Of a stretch of 20,361 bases of DNA, positions 14,043-20,361 are shown piece by piece. A program made the translations under genes and the position numbers. Positions within the stretch are counted from its first letter, which is position 1, and each line of letters begins with the position of its first letter. Below the pieces are notes generated by a model. It saw nothing but the letters and a program-made list of their open reading frames with translations, was not told the DNA's origin and did no database searches. Source of the DNA: Ktedonobacteraceae bacterium (lineage in GTDB: Bacteria; Chloroflexota; Ktedonobacteria; Ktedonobacterales; Ktedonobacteraceae); the NCBI GenBank assembly GCA_014896635.1, contig JADBKA010000079.1, forward strand, positions 1 to 20,361. The letters run 5' to 3'.

Positions 14043-15278
14043 TTACGCCGGGGCTTGCTGGTTCTCCTGTGGAAGCTGGAGACCGGCGGAACTGATGATA
14101 TGTGCCATGTTCTCCGGTGCAAAAAACTCCGCAGGCGAGATGGTCCCTTCTAACGCTGCGAAGAATCGCTCGGTCTCGCTCTGGTTGGTACGTAACGCCT
14201 GGAACAGAAGCCGCATCTCTGCCGAAGGTGGCTCTTGAGAGGCAAACTGACTGTTTATCTCATAAATGGGCAAGGCTATCTCGTTGCGCTGTCGCTCGTA
14301 GTCGGCGAGTGCGCTTTCGAGTGGCTGTCTGCCGGACATGCCGGCGTCGATGGCGTCCGCCAGCAGTTCGGCATCGCGGAAGGCGTCGCTGATACCATGT
14401 CCCAGAACGGGATCTTTATGATAGCCCGCATCGCCCACCAGCGCCCAGCCCGGACCGTAGGGTTTGCGGAAGAAATTGGGGATGTCCCCGCTTCCTACAA
14501 AACGCTCTTCCTGTTTGCCCTGCCGAACGCGCTCGGCAAGACGTGGTGCAAGTTCGAGCGTTTTCATGTAATGGCTCTCCACATCGGTGCGGATCACGGG
14601 GAACTGATCGATTGTCCATCCGATAGCAATACATACAAGATCATCATTGGTAGGAAAGGCAATAAGTGTGCAGCGTTTTCGAGGGTAGAGTTCGACTGCC
14701 TGCATGGGGACGCCGCTCCAGTAGGTATAGTAGGCACAGGAAAACGTTGGCCTGGCATGGTAGATGGGTGCGCCTACGTGGCGGGCCAGGAGCGAACGCA
14801 TACCGTCGGCTCCGATGACAATTGATGCTTTCTCGGTGACGGGTGCATCGCCCGGACTGCCACCGCGTATACCCACAACGCGGTCACCTTCCATCAGAAT
14901 CTCTTGCACGGCAAAGTTCTCGCGGAACTCGACTCCAGCTTCTACGGCGGCATCGACGAGGATCTTATCTAATATCTTGCGGCGTGGCACATAGGCTTCA
15001 GCGACTCCATCCGTCGGAAGTGTGGCTCCGCTCAGTGTAAAAGAACCAAAATCGAAAAGGATTCGTCTCACGGGGGGACAGTTCGATCTCTTCACCCGGT
15101 CCAGCAGTCCCCAGCGTTTCAAGCTGGCGATGCCGACAGGGTGAATATAGTGGGTTGACATGATATCGCTTGGAAAGGTCATTTTATCTACCAGTAATAC
15201 GCGGTAGCCCTTCTGCGCGAGCAGCATAGCGGTAGGTGAGCCTGCACAGCGTGCGCCGATAACGATGGCATCGTACAT
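14043..15278 (-). CDS. FAD-dependent oxidoreductase / monooxygenase (geranylgeranyl-reductase-like)
   Basis: 411 aa from the ATG at 15278, which has GAGGAG 8 bases upstream; the frame runs on to 15389 but those 37 residues are not conserved in style. The N-terminal dinucleotide motif is YDAIVIGARCAGSPTAMLLA (2-21), with GARCAG in place of GxGxxG, followed by Asp31 at the end of strand 2. GADGM (156-160) and WALVGDAGYHKDPVLGHGIS (278-297) are the second and third FAD motifs of the p-hydroxybenzoate-hydroxylase fold. FPSDIMSTHYIHP (35-47) is characteristic of a COG0644-type group. Such enzymes hydroxylate, epoxidise or reduce lipophilic or aromatic substrates; the substrate is unknown. It is a single gene convergent with the thiolase. 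The N-terminus is soluble and no membrane anchor is seen. Confidence 0.9.
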   Translation of the reverse strand: MYDAIVIGARCAGSPTAMLLAQKGYRVLLVDKMTFPSDIMSTHYIHPVGIASLKRWGLLDRVKRSNCPPVRRILFDFGSFTLSGATLPTDGVAEAYVPRRKILDKILVDAAVEAGVEFRENFAVQEILMEGDRVVGIRGGSPGDAPVTEKASIVIGADGMRSLLARHVGAPIYHARPTFSCAYYTYWSGVPMQAVELYPRKRCTLIAFPTNDDLVCIAIGWTIDQFPVIRTDVESHYMKTLELAPRLAERVRQGKQEERFVGSGDIPNFFRKPYGPGWALVGDAGYHKDPVLGHGISDAFRDAELLADAIDAGMSGRQPLESALADYERQRNEIALPIYEINSQFASQEPPSAEMRLLFQALRTNQSETERFFAALEGTISPAEFFAPENMAHIISSAGLQLPQENQQAPA

Positions 15279-15952
15279 TGCGGATCTCCTCATGTCTGAA
15301 TAACAAAAACTATACTCGTACTTACTTCTTGCTACAGAAATGGCCTTTGCCTCATCCCTTTTCGTAGAGACCTGGGATGCTAGAAGCAAGTTTACTGATC
15401 AGCTCATCGCTGAGCATCGGTAGAATTACCTATTGTTCTACACGGCGAAATTGTCGGGCAGTCCTTACTAAAAATGGTGAAAAAAGCGTCAACCGCATAT
15501 ACGGGCATCCACATGAACCCGGCCAGGGAATTTGCCGCTAAACCAGAGGATGTATATGCCCGTGAGAAATGGGTAATTTTGCGCATGCATACATCCCCGG
15601 CTGCCGGTATACTTCCTGATAAATAAGATAGAAACAGATTGCTGCACTATTTGTTGCTGCGTTGTGTCGGAAGGTGATTTTCTCTATCATTACAGGCTGC
15701 ATCGGTTATGCTCACAACATCGTGATACTCAGAGAGCGATCCCTACTGTAGCTCACTAACTGTAAACAATTACCGCTTTCGTCAAGAGAGCAAAGCGATC
15801 TCTCGCTGGCAGGCCAATATTTATAAAATCGGGAGTCAGAGGTGGCGTCTCCTGGCCGGGTGGAAGCGGATCTCCACATCTGTACTGGTATTTCTTTCTC
15901 TATTTCTCAAGAATGTTTTATCAAATAATTCTCTAAAGAAAGGTAAAATGCT
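15279..15952. other. 674-bp intergenic region
   Basis: It separates the divergent oxidoreductase and small-protein genes. A weak TATAGT lies upstream of the oxidoreductase and TATAAA near 15831 upstream of the small protein, neither with a good -35. An inverted pair ACGGGCAT/ATGCCCGT sits at about 15500 and 15556. One possible short gene is listed separately. No tRNA, repeat family or other gene is recognised. Confidence 0.5.
15474..15626 (+). CDS. Possible small protein (50 aa), doubtful
   Basis: ATG at 15474 to TAA at 15624-15626. The product has a Lys/Ala-rich start, NPAREFAAKPEDVYAREKW (15-33) and a tail ending AAGILPDK. The frame stays open upstream to 15414 with protein-like ELPIVLHGEIVGQSLLK, so it could be a remnant of a longer gene. 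There is no clear ribosome-binding site, and an opposite-strand frame of 60 codons also covers it. I recognise no family. Confidence 0.25.
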   Translation: MVKKASTAYTGIHMNPAREFAAKPEDVYAREKWVILRMHTSPAAGILPDK

Positions 15953-16351
15953 GTGATGTACTATCGCATTGCTACGATAAATGAACAACACTCTGCCTGG
16001 AAATGGCGGTCATCAAATATCACCTCGCTACATGCCCTGTTTCAGCTTCTCAGAGCTTATGAGTACCTCTCTAAAGATCAGGTGCGTATATTCTTTGCTT
16101 CCTCAACACAGATGTTAGGAGAAATGCTGGAGCGTGCGAACCGGGGAGGATACTCGAACTCGATGAGTTTTCGGCAATTTCTGGCAGAGAGGCGGAAGAT
16201 AGACCGGGACAGGATGCGACAGATTGAAGAGGCACTCAAAGCGGGCGGCGATCACGACGAACCATACATCTTCACCTTGCCGCCAACGCCTCAGGCCCGC
16301 GCCTGGATTCGTCTGATGCTCAGAGTACGCAATGGCAGCCTGGAGCCGTAG
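15953..16351 (+). CDS. Small conserved-looking hypothetical protein (MYYRIA type)
   Basis: 132 aa from GTG 15953 (AAAGG nine bases upstream) or 131 from the adjacent ATG 15956. The protein begins MYYRIATINEQHSAWKWRSS, followed by LTSLHALFQLLRAYEYL-like helices, then DQVRIFFASSTQMLGEMLERAN (42-63). A middle segment SNSMSFRQFLAERRKIDRDR and a helical QIEEALKAGG lead to a C-terminal HDEPYIFTLPPTPQARAWIR. It has no signal, membrane span or known catalytic motif. From memory, Ktedonobacteria carry many paralogs starting this way, some next to transcription or signalling genes; this is unverified. Function is unknown. It sits 159 bp upstream of the mutase on the same strand, with no clear shared operon signal. 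Confidence 0.7.
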   Translation: MMYYRIATINEQHSAWKWRSSNITSLHALFQLLRAYEYLSKDQVRIFFASSTQMLGEMLERANRGGYSNSMSFRQFLAERRKIDRDRMRQIEEALKAGGDHDEPYIFTLPPTPQARAWIRLMLRVRNGSLEP

Positions 16352-16510
16352 GGTTCTGTCAGGCTTTTGACGCTCTGCCTGCATGTTTCTGGAAACTCAC
16401 AGGGCTTCCTCGCCCAGCCTGCTGTAATGGTACAATAAGATATATAGAATAAATCTGGCAACCATACAGAAGCCGGGCAGGCAGCGTCCTGCACCCTCAC
16501 AGGAGATTGA

Positions 16511-18247
16511 ATGAGCATGCTAGAGCAGCATTCGACAGAGCCAGCGTCGCCTGTTGTCGAACAGGGTACTCTTTTTGATAAGGCAGAACTTGAGCGCCTG
16601 ACTGTTAAACGGTCCCAGTGGGAAGAGACGACTGTCAGGCAGTCTACGGCGCGTATTCCCGAACGCGAGCACCTGGTGACTACTTCCAGCGTGCCTGTCA
16701 ACCGTATTTATACGCCGCAAGATATCGCTTCCCTCGACTATATGCGTGATCTTGGCTTCCCCGGCGAATATCCCTATACGCGCGGCGTCCAGCCAACGAT
16801 GTATCGCGCAAAGCCCTGGACCATGCGTATGTTTGCCGGCTTTGGTACCGCCGAGGATACCAACGCCCGCTTCAAATATCTCTTACAGCAGGGGCAGACG
16901 GGCCTCTCCGTCGCCTTCGACATGGCGACCCTCTACGGCTATGATACCGACCATCCGCTGGCCGCCGGTGAGTTTGGCAAGTGTGGCGTGGCCGTCTCGT
17001 CGCTGGCCGATATGGAGATACTCTTCGCCGACCTGCCACTCGACAAAATCACCACCTCTATGACCATCAATAGCCCGGCTGCCGCGATCTGGGCCATGTA
17101 TATCGCCAACGCCGAAAAGCGCGGCATCCCGATGGCAAAACTCGGCGGCACACTGCAAAACGATATCTTGAAAGAATATATTGCACAAAAAGAGTTTCTC
17201 TTTCCGCCAGAACCTTCAATGCGCCTGGTCGTAGATACTATCGAGTTCGGCACGCGCTATATGCCGCGCTGGAATACCATCAGCATCAGTGGCTATCACA
17301 TCCGTGAAGCTGGCGCAACCGCCGTGCAGGAACTGGCCTTTACACTTGCCGATGGTCTGGCCTATGTCGAGGCAGCACTGGCGCGCGGTCTCAAGATCGA
17401 CGAATTCGCGCCGCGCCTCTCTTTCTTCTTTGATGTTCACAACGACTTCTTTGAAGAGATCGCCAAGTTTCGCGCCGGCAGGCATATCTGGGCGCGCCTG
17501 ATGCGTGAGCGTTACAAAGCCCAGGACCCACGCTCGTGGATGCTGCGCTGCCATGCCCAGACCGCCGGGGTCTCATTGACCGCTCAGCAGCCCGAAAACA
17601 ACATCGTGCGTACCGCCATACAGGCGCTGGCCGCTGTGCTTGGTGGCACACAGTCCCTGCACACCAATTCGCTTGACGAGGCCCTGGCACTGCCGACAGA
17701 GAAGGCCGCGCTCATCGCCTTGCGTACCCAGCAGATCATTGCCCATGAGAGCGGCGTCGTTAATACTGTCGATCCGCTCGGTGGCTCTTACTTCGTCGAA
17801 GCTCTGACCGACGAGACCGAACACGCGGCAATGGAGTATATCAACCGCATCGAGTCGCTTGGTGGCGTGCTGGCCTGTATCCAGAATGGCTTTTTCCAGC
17901 GTGAAATTGCTGAATCGGCCTATCGCTACCAGCAGGAAATCGACAGAAAGCAGCGGACAATTGTCGGTGTCAACGATTATGTGCTGGAAGAGCCGATGAA
18001 GGTGCCAACGCTCTATGTTGATTATGAAGGGCAACAGCGACATCTCGCACGTCTAAATGCCGTGCGCTGTGAGCGTGACCAGGCGGCTGTCCAGCGGGCG
18101 CTCGACAATTTGCGTCGTGCGGCTGAAGGCACAGAAAATACCATGCCCGCGCTCATCGAAGCCGTTAAAGCCTATGCCACGCTCGGTGAGGTCATGGGCG
18201 TCTTCCGCTCTGTCTTCGGTGAATATATGGAACCCGCCGTGTTTTAA
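16511..18247 (+). CDS. Acyl-CoA mutase large subunit (methylmalonyl-CoA mutase family; ICM/HCM-like residues)
   Basis: 578 aa. It carries the TIM-barrel acyl-CoA-binding domain of B12-dependent mutases (about 60-575) but not the C-terminal cobalamin-binding DxHxxG domain, so it needs a separate small subunit, which is not in this window. Motifs: [20 protein letters not shown] (87-106), [10 protein letters not shown] (109-118), [14 protein letters not shown] (128-141), [12 protein letters not shown] (212-223), [13 protein letters not shown] (258-270, catalytic His263), [15 protein letters not shown] (302-316), [14 protein letters not shown] (378-391) and [10 protein letters not shown] (421-430). 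The position of P. shermanii Tyr89 is Gln94, and that of the carboxylate-binding Arg207 is Gln226 (in EYIAQKE). The latter matches isobutyryl-CoA mutase rather than methylmalonyl-CoA mutase, so a substrate without a free carboxylate is likely. AGGAG lies 6 bases upstream of the ATG. Confidence 0.93.
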   Translation: MSMLEQHSTEPASPVVEQGTLFDKAELERLTVKRSQWEETTVRQSTARIPEREHLVTTSSVPVNRIYTPQDIASLDYMRDLGFPGEYPYTRGVQPTMYRAKPWTMRMFAGFGTAEDTNARFKYLLQQGQTGLSVAFDMATLYGYDTDHPLAAGEFGKCGVAVSSLADMEILFADLPLDKITTSMTINSPAAAIWAMYIANAEKRGIPMAKLGGTLQNDILKEYIAQKEFLFPPEPSMRLVVDTIEFGTRYMPRWNTISISGYHIREAGATAVQELAFTLADGLAYVEAALARGLKIDEFAPRLSFFFDVHNDFFEEIAKFRAGRHIWARLMRERYKAQDPRSWMLRCHAQTAGVSLTAQQPENNIVRTAIQALAAVLGGTQSLHTNSLDEALALPTEKAALIALRTQQIIAHESGVVNTVDPLGGSYFVEALTDETEHAAMEYINRIESLGGVLACIQNGFFQREIAESAYRYQQEIDRKQRTIVGVNDYVLEEPMKVPTLYVDYEGQQRHLARLNAVRCERDQAAVQRALDNLRRAAEGTENTMPALIEAVKAYATLGEVMGVFRSVFGEYMEPAVF

Positions 18248-18250
18248 AGG

Positions 18251-18297
18251 GAGGGCCTGCTCCCCGGTGGGGAAGGTGTCCTCGAAAAACATCTTTT
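18251..18297 (+). terminator. Possible terminator after the mutase gene
   Basis: GAGGGC (18251-18256) pairs with GTCCTC (18278-18283) and TCCCC (18261-18265) with GGGGA (18269-18273) around GGT. A TTTTT run follows only at 18293-18297, so termination may be weak and the acetyltransferase could be partly co-transcribed. Confidence 0.4.
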
Positions 18298-18375
18298 TCT
18301 GGTTTTGCCTTCTGAAACGGAAAGCAAGCCGGACGTTGCAACAGCCCTGTAGCTGTACCAGGGGAGAATTTTCTC

Positions 18376-19278
18376 ATGCCATCGTCTATCAAATCAGGAC
18401 TCATCACAAAGCAGAAGCTGACTGAGGAAGAACTGCTGGCGATTCAGCAACTGGTGGAGGTCTGCAATGCTCATGAGGGATTGCACATGCGCGTCCCCTA
18501 TGCGCTGTTTGAGACTCAATCCGGGCCGGAATTCGACAATTTTCTCTTTTATCGAGATGATCAGCTTGTTGGCTGCCTGATACTTGGTAGCTGGGAGATG
18601 GAAAAGAAGGAGCAGGTGCTTGGCGCTGTCCATCCTGACTATCGCCGCCAGGGCATTTTTCGCACATTGTTTGAGACGGCCAGCAGAGAGTGCGTTGACC
18701 TGGGAGTGAAGTGGCTGGTACTGGAAAGCGAACGGGCGTCGTCTGCGGGCAAAGCGACGGCGCTGGCGCTCGGCGCGCGCTACGATTCGTCAGAACATGT
18801 CATGGAGCTGGGAGAGTTTCAGGAGCGCTACACGTTCGATCCCGGCCTCTATTTTCAGGAGGCCGACGCCGGTGATGTCGAGGCTCTGGTCGCTATCCAG
18901 AGCAAGAGCTTTGCGATGCCTGAGGAACGGGCACGGCGCAGCGTTACCTATTTCCTGCGCAATCCCAGGAGCCGTTTCTACCTGGCTACGTTCGGCGAGA
19001 GGCGGCTCGGTTGTAGAGAGCCGGTGGGTATGCTACGTGTCAATGAGACTGACGAGGCAGTGGGCATCTATGTCTTCGCCATATTGCCGGACTATAGAGG
19101 ACATGGTTTTGGGCGACAGATGCTGGAGGAAACAATCCGCACAATACGTGCTCGTACTCAGAAACCGATCAGACTGGATGTGGATGTCAATAACGCGGCG
19201 GCCCTGGCGCTCTATCGCTCCTGTGGCCTTCAGGTCATAGCAACCTGTGATTACTATATCGCTGATCTGCGCTCATGA
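18376..19278 (+). CDS. Tandem GNAT-family N-acetyltransferase
   Basis: 300 aa with two GNAT folds. The first (about 10-147) has acetyl-CoA loop HPDYRRQGIFRTLF (86-99). The second (about 155-298) has LPDYRGHGFGRQML (237-250) and the closing VNNAAALALYRSCGLQ (271-286). Both loops fit the R/Q-x-x-G-x-G/A pattern, but the first ends GIF, so the second is more likely the active one. Mycothiol synthase and many antibiotic or small-molecule acetyltransferases have this tandem layout; the substrate here is unknown. GGGGAG lies 9 bases upstream of the ATG. It lies between the mutase and prmA on the same strand, with 128 bp and 46 bp gaps, and no functional link to either is evident. Confidence 0.9.
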   Translation: MPSSIKSGLITKQKLTEEELLAIQQLVEVCNAHEGLHMRVPYALFETQSGPEFDNFLFYRDDQLVGCLILGSWEMEKKEQVLGAVHPDYRRQGIFRTLFETASRECVDLGVKWLVLESERASSAGKATALALGARYDSSEHVMELGEFQERYTFDPGLYFQEADAGDVEALVAIQSKSFAMPEERARRSVTYFLRNPRSRFYLATFGERRLGCREPVGMLRVNETDEAVGIYVFAILPDYRGHGFGRQMLEETIRTIRARTQKPIRLDVDVNNAAALALYRSCGLQVIATCDYYIADLRS

Positions 19279-19283
19279 TGGTG

Positions 19284-19289
19284 TACAAT
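19284..19289 (+). promoter_or_regulatory. Candidate -10 box for prmA-rsmE
   Basis: TACAAT preceded by GTG lies 35 bp upstream of the prmA start, just after the acetyltransferase stop. No recognisable -35 box is present, so read-through from upstream is also possible. Confidence 0.3.
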
Positions 19290-19324
19290 AGAGGGAATTC
19301 TGTGAAAGGTGGAAAGATATTTGC

Positions 19325-20263
19325 GTGTACTGGCTTGAGCTGGCGGTGAAAGTCCATCCAGAGGCAGTTGAGTCGGTGAGTGAGTTACTGCGCCGCTATA
19401 CCTCTGAGGGTGTGGTAATTGAGGAACCAATAGAGTTGATCGGCGAAGGACAGGAGTATCGTGTCAGAGAGGGCGAGCCTGTTGCTGTGCGCGCTTACCT
19501 GCCAGTTGATGGCAAAGAGGAAGAAGCGCGCCAGCGTATCGCTGAGGGACTCTGGCATCTGGGGAGCCTGGGCGAACGCTTTGTCGGACCCCTACAAACG
19601 CGCACGGTCAATGAAGAGGATTGGGCCAATGCGTGGAAAGAGCATTATTATGTCACCCATATTGGACAGCGCATTGTCATTCGTCCTTCCTGGCGCGAAT
19701 ACTCGCCGCAGCCAGGCGAAGTCGTGCTCACGCTTGATCCCGGCATGGCGTTTGGCACCGGCCTGCACCCTACCACGCGCATGTGCCTGGAACAGATCGA
19801 GCGGCATCTGAAAGCGGGCATGCATGTGCTGGATGTCGGCACCGGCTCCGGTATCCTGGCGCTGGCCGCTGCGCGCCTGGGAGCTGCTGATGTCTATGCC
19901 ATCGACAATAGCAACGTCGCCGTCGCAAGCGCCAGCGAGAACGTCACCCTGAACAATCTCACCGACCGCATCAGAGTCGTAGCAGGCGAGCTGGATGAGG
20001 CAGAGGCGGCGCGACTGGCCGGTCGCTATGATCTCGTGGTGGCGAATATTCTCGCACATGTCATTGGCGCGATGGCTCCCGAACTGGCTCGTGTTCTGGC
20101 TCCTGGCGGTATTCTGATTGCAAGTGGTATCATCGAAGCACGCCGCCGTGATGCAGAGGAGCCTCTCCTTGCGGCGGGCCTGGAACTGGCCGAAGTGGTA
20201 CAGAGCGAGGACTGGCTGGCACTCGTCCTGCGCAAAAACGCGAATCGCTCTGCATTCAGCTAA
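19325..20263 (+). CDS. prmA: Ribosomal protein L11 methyltransferase PrmA
   Basis: 312 aa, normal for PrmA, which trimethylates ribosomal protein L11 using S-adenosylmethionine. The N-terminal ferredoxin-like substrate-recognition domain (about 1-90) starts WLELAVKVHPEAVESVSELL. Linker motif NEEDWANAWKEHY (96-108) and IVIRPSW (117-123) are diagnostic. The catalytic domain has DPGMAFGTGLHPTT (138-151), SAM motif I HVLDVGTGSGILAL (167-180), acidic YAIDNS (191-196) and VVANILAHVI (238-247) in the usual NxL catalytic position. The start is GTG at 19325; an AGGTGG lies 12 bases upstream, rather far, and no better start exists in frame. It precedes rsmE by 8 bp, a common pairing in bacteria. Confidence 0.96.
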   Translation: MYWLELAVKVHPEAVESVSELLRRYTSEGVVIEEPIELIGEGQEYRVREGEPVAVRAYLPVDGKEEEARQRIAEGLWHLGSLGERFVGPLQTRTVNEEDWANAWKEHYYVTHIGQRIVIRPSWREYSPQPGEVVLTLDPGMAFGTGLHPTTRMCLEQIERHLKAGMHVLDVGTGSGILALAAARLGAADVYAIDNSNVAVASASENVTLNNLTDRIRVVAGELDEAEAARLAGRYDLVVANILAHVIGAMAPELARVLAPGGILIASGIIEARRRDAEEPLLAAGLELAEVVQSEDWLALVLRKNANRSAFS

Positions 20264-20271
20264 AAGGACTT

Positions 20272-20361
20272 ATGCATCGTTTTTTTCTGATAGCGCAACC
20301 GCCGGCGAACCTTTTGCAGGCAGGCGAGATAGTGGAGTTGCCCGACAGACTAGCGCATCAG
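20272..20361 (+). CDS. rsmE: 16S rRNA m3U1498 methyltransferase RsmE, N-terminal fragment cut by window edge
   Basis: Thirty codons are visible, from ATG 20272 to the window end. The start MHRFFLIAQPP, then AGEIVELPDRLAHQ, is the typical opening of RsmE, a SPOUT-family enzyme that methylates N3 of U1498 in 16S rRNA; MHRFF and the later L-x-x-x-x-x-HQ/HH are family hallmarks of its PUA-like N-terminal domain. It starts 8 bp after the prmA stop, with AAGGA three bases upstream, so it is translationally linked to prmA. The SPOUT catalytic domain lies beyond the window. Confidence 0.88.
   Translation, partial: MHRFFLIAQPPANLLQAGEIVELPDRLAHQ

Noticed and set aside
15627..15952. tRNA or small RNA gene
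   Set aside because: No T-loop GGTTCRANYCC, no cloverleaf, and no promoter-terminator pair around a hairpin.
17573..18043. 156-codon minus-strand frame inside the mutase gene
   Set aside because: Shadow of a clearly conserved enzyme on the other strand.
1..20361. CRISPR array, phage genes, toxin-antitoxin or defence island
   Set aside because: No regularly spaced repeats and no recognisable phage, nuclease, transposase or antitoxin proteins on either strand.

Overview
The window (about 55% GC by eye) reads as a chromosomal segment of a Chloroflexota bacterium, most likely class Ktedonobacteria. This rests on gene style: a soluble Ser/Thr kinase fused to TPRs beside a degenerate secreted trypsin-like protein, a stand-alone acyl-CoA mutase large subunit, a small MYYRIA-type protein, and GC-rich hairpin repeats between genes. 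No rRNA or other phylogenetic marker proves it. No phage, CRISPR array or transposase gene is visible.

Layout. (1) 1-2955, minus strand: a secreted trypsin-fold protein that seems to lack its catalytic His and Ser (cut by the left edge), preceded by a kinase-TPR protein. (2) 3212-6427, minus: a histidinol-dehydrogenase-family enzyme with its own sigma70-like promoter and a terminator overlapping its stop codon, then a PhoX-like (DUF839) lipoprotein followed by a 15-bp-stem terminator. (3) 7048-12005: a CUT1-type sugar ABC importer read leftwards (binding lipoprotein, MalF-type permease broken by one extra base, MalG-type permease; no ATPase) and a divergent regulator with a GntR-type DNA-binding head and LacI-type sugar-binding body. 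The shared 456-bp region holds face-to-face promoters and a perfect 12-bp palindrome overlapping the importer -35 box. (4) 12006-12706: an intergenic stretch with a perfect 20-bp-stem hairpin and a 116-bp MITE-like element. (5) 12707-15278: a thiolase and a convergent FAD-dependent oxidoreductase, separated by a hairpin repeat. (6) 15953-20361, plus: a small protein of unknown function, an acyl-CoA mutase large subunit, a tandem-GNAT acetyltransferase, prmA, and the start of rsmE.

How the genes fit together. The importer and regulator form one carbohydrate-uptake unit. prmA-rsmE is a common translation-modification pair. The thiolase and mutase suit short-chain acyl-CoA metabolism. The mutase has Gln where methylmalonyl-CoA mutases have the carboxylate-binding Arg and another Gln where they have the active-site Tyr, so methylmalonyl-CoA is doubtful as its substrate. 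The HisD-family enzyme has a paired change at two zinc-ligand positions and no other his gene nearby, so it may be a paralog rather than the biosynthetic enzyme.

The observations most worth following are the mutase active site, the HisD ligand swap, the permease frameshift, the apparent pseudo-protease beside the kinase, and the families of intergenic hairpin repeats. I see no convincing wholly new multi-gene system.
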